Assembly (NCBI RefSeq): GCF_011682145.1 | Contig: NZ_WHJH01000020.1 | Location: 1-64,000 of the forward strand | Length of the DNA stretch: 64,000 nucleotides | From: Massilia mucilaginosa | Lineage (GTDB): Bacteria > Pseudomonadota > Gammaproteobacteria > Burkholderiales > Burkholderiaceae_D | Direction of reading: 5' to 3' | Notes under the pieces: model-generated | Database searches by the model: none | What the model saw: only the letters and a program-made list of their open reading frames with translations | Told to the model about the DNA's origin: nothing | Position numbers and translations under genes: made by a program | In this document: piece by piece, positions 63,860-64,000 of the stretch | How the letters are laid out: each line of letters opens with the position of its first letter | Numbering within the stretch: the first letter of the stretch is position 1

Positions 63860-64000
63860 ATGACATTGCCCGCCGATAAACAGTGGCACGCCATGTCCAC
63901 GGCCGCGGTTCTTGAGGAATTACACGCCGGCCCGGCCGGGCTGGGCATCGAAGAGGCGGCGCGCAGGCAAGCGCGGTGCGGGCCGAACCGCATGCCTGCC
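63860..64000 (+). CDS. Cation-transporting P-type ATPase, N-terminus (cut by window edge)
   Basis: 47 residues before the edge. They match the cation-ATPase N-terminal domain: QWHAMSTAAVLEELHAG, GLGIEEAARRQARCGPNRMP. This domain starts P2-type Ca/Mg/Na pumps and some H pumps. GGGAG lies before the ATG. The ion cannot be told from this part. Confidence 0.85.
   Translation, partial: MTLPADKQWHAMSTAAVLEELHAGPAGLGIEEAARRQARCGPNRMPA

Noticed and set aside
1-64000. tRNA, rRNA and CRISPR genes
   Set aside because: Reading the gaps on both strands showed no cloverleaf, rRNA core or spaced repeats that I could support.

Overview
The window is about 64 kb of GC-rich DNA from a Gram-negative, probably a betaproteobacterium of the Oxalobacteraceae (Massilia/Duganella/Telluria type). 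That placement is an inference. It rests on the very high GC3, large TonB receptors with glycoside hydrolases, a PEP-CTERM protein, LysR pairs and clade-I-like nos genes. No rRNA or tRNA was seen.

Layout. 1-0.3 kb: truncated IS1380-type transposase. 0.3-4.2 kb: TonB receptor plus SMP-30-like protein (minus). 4.7-6.3 kb: two YbjQ-type proteins and an M48 peptidase. 6.3-11.3 kb: direct repeats with DnaA-box sequences, gntK, small secreted proteins, and a frameshifted WG-repeat gene. 11.4-17.0 kb: LysR/MBL hydrolase, MFS/LysR, alpha/beta hydrolase. 17.3-19.6 kb: xylR-galM. 19.6-21.1 kb: LprI-like and LysM genes and a deleted hicB relic. 21.4-25.1 kb: Nep1-like protein, pectate lyase, PEP-CTERM protein. 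25.2-27.2 kb: ATPase and a secreted unknown. 27.2-29.2 kb: chemoreceptor. 29.5-38.1 kb: Weimberg xylose genes xylX-xylB-xylC-xylD followed by xylFGH. 38.2-49.8 kb: SGNH esterase, GH95, TonB receptor, GH35, GH31. 50.2-59.3 kb: nosZ-R-D-F-Y-L, cytochrome c, nosX. 60.1-63.7 kb: ackA-phosphoketolase with an FNR-type promoter. 63.9 kb to the edge: start of a P-type ATPase.

The centrepiece is a plant-polymer programme. GH95, GH35 and GH31 match the order in which a fucosylated xyloglucan side chain (Fuc-Gal-Xyl) is trimmed. The TonB receptor could import the oligosaccharides, the esterase could deacetylate them, XylFGH would import released xylose, and XylX/B/C/D oxidise xylose toward 2-oxoglutarate semialdehyde. 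A near-identical 21-bp sequence lies upstream of xylR, of xylX and of the receptor-GH35-GH31 operon, which suggests one XylR-controlled regulon. The last Weimberg enzyme (semialdehyde dehydrogenase) and an endo-xyloglucanase are not in the window. A pectate lyase and a Nep1-like protein nearby fit a plant-associated life.

The right third points to oxygen-limited growth: N2O reduction, and an acetate-forming ackA-xfp operon with a perfect FNR box spaced like a class II activated promoter. A 123-nt nested inverted repeat lies just upstream of nosZ.
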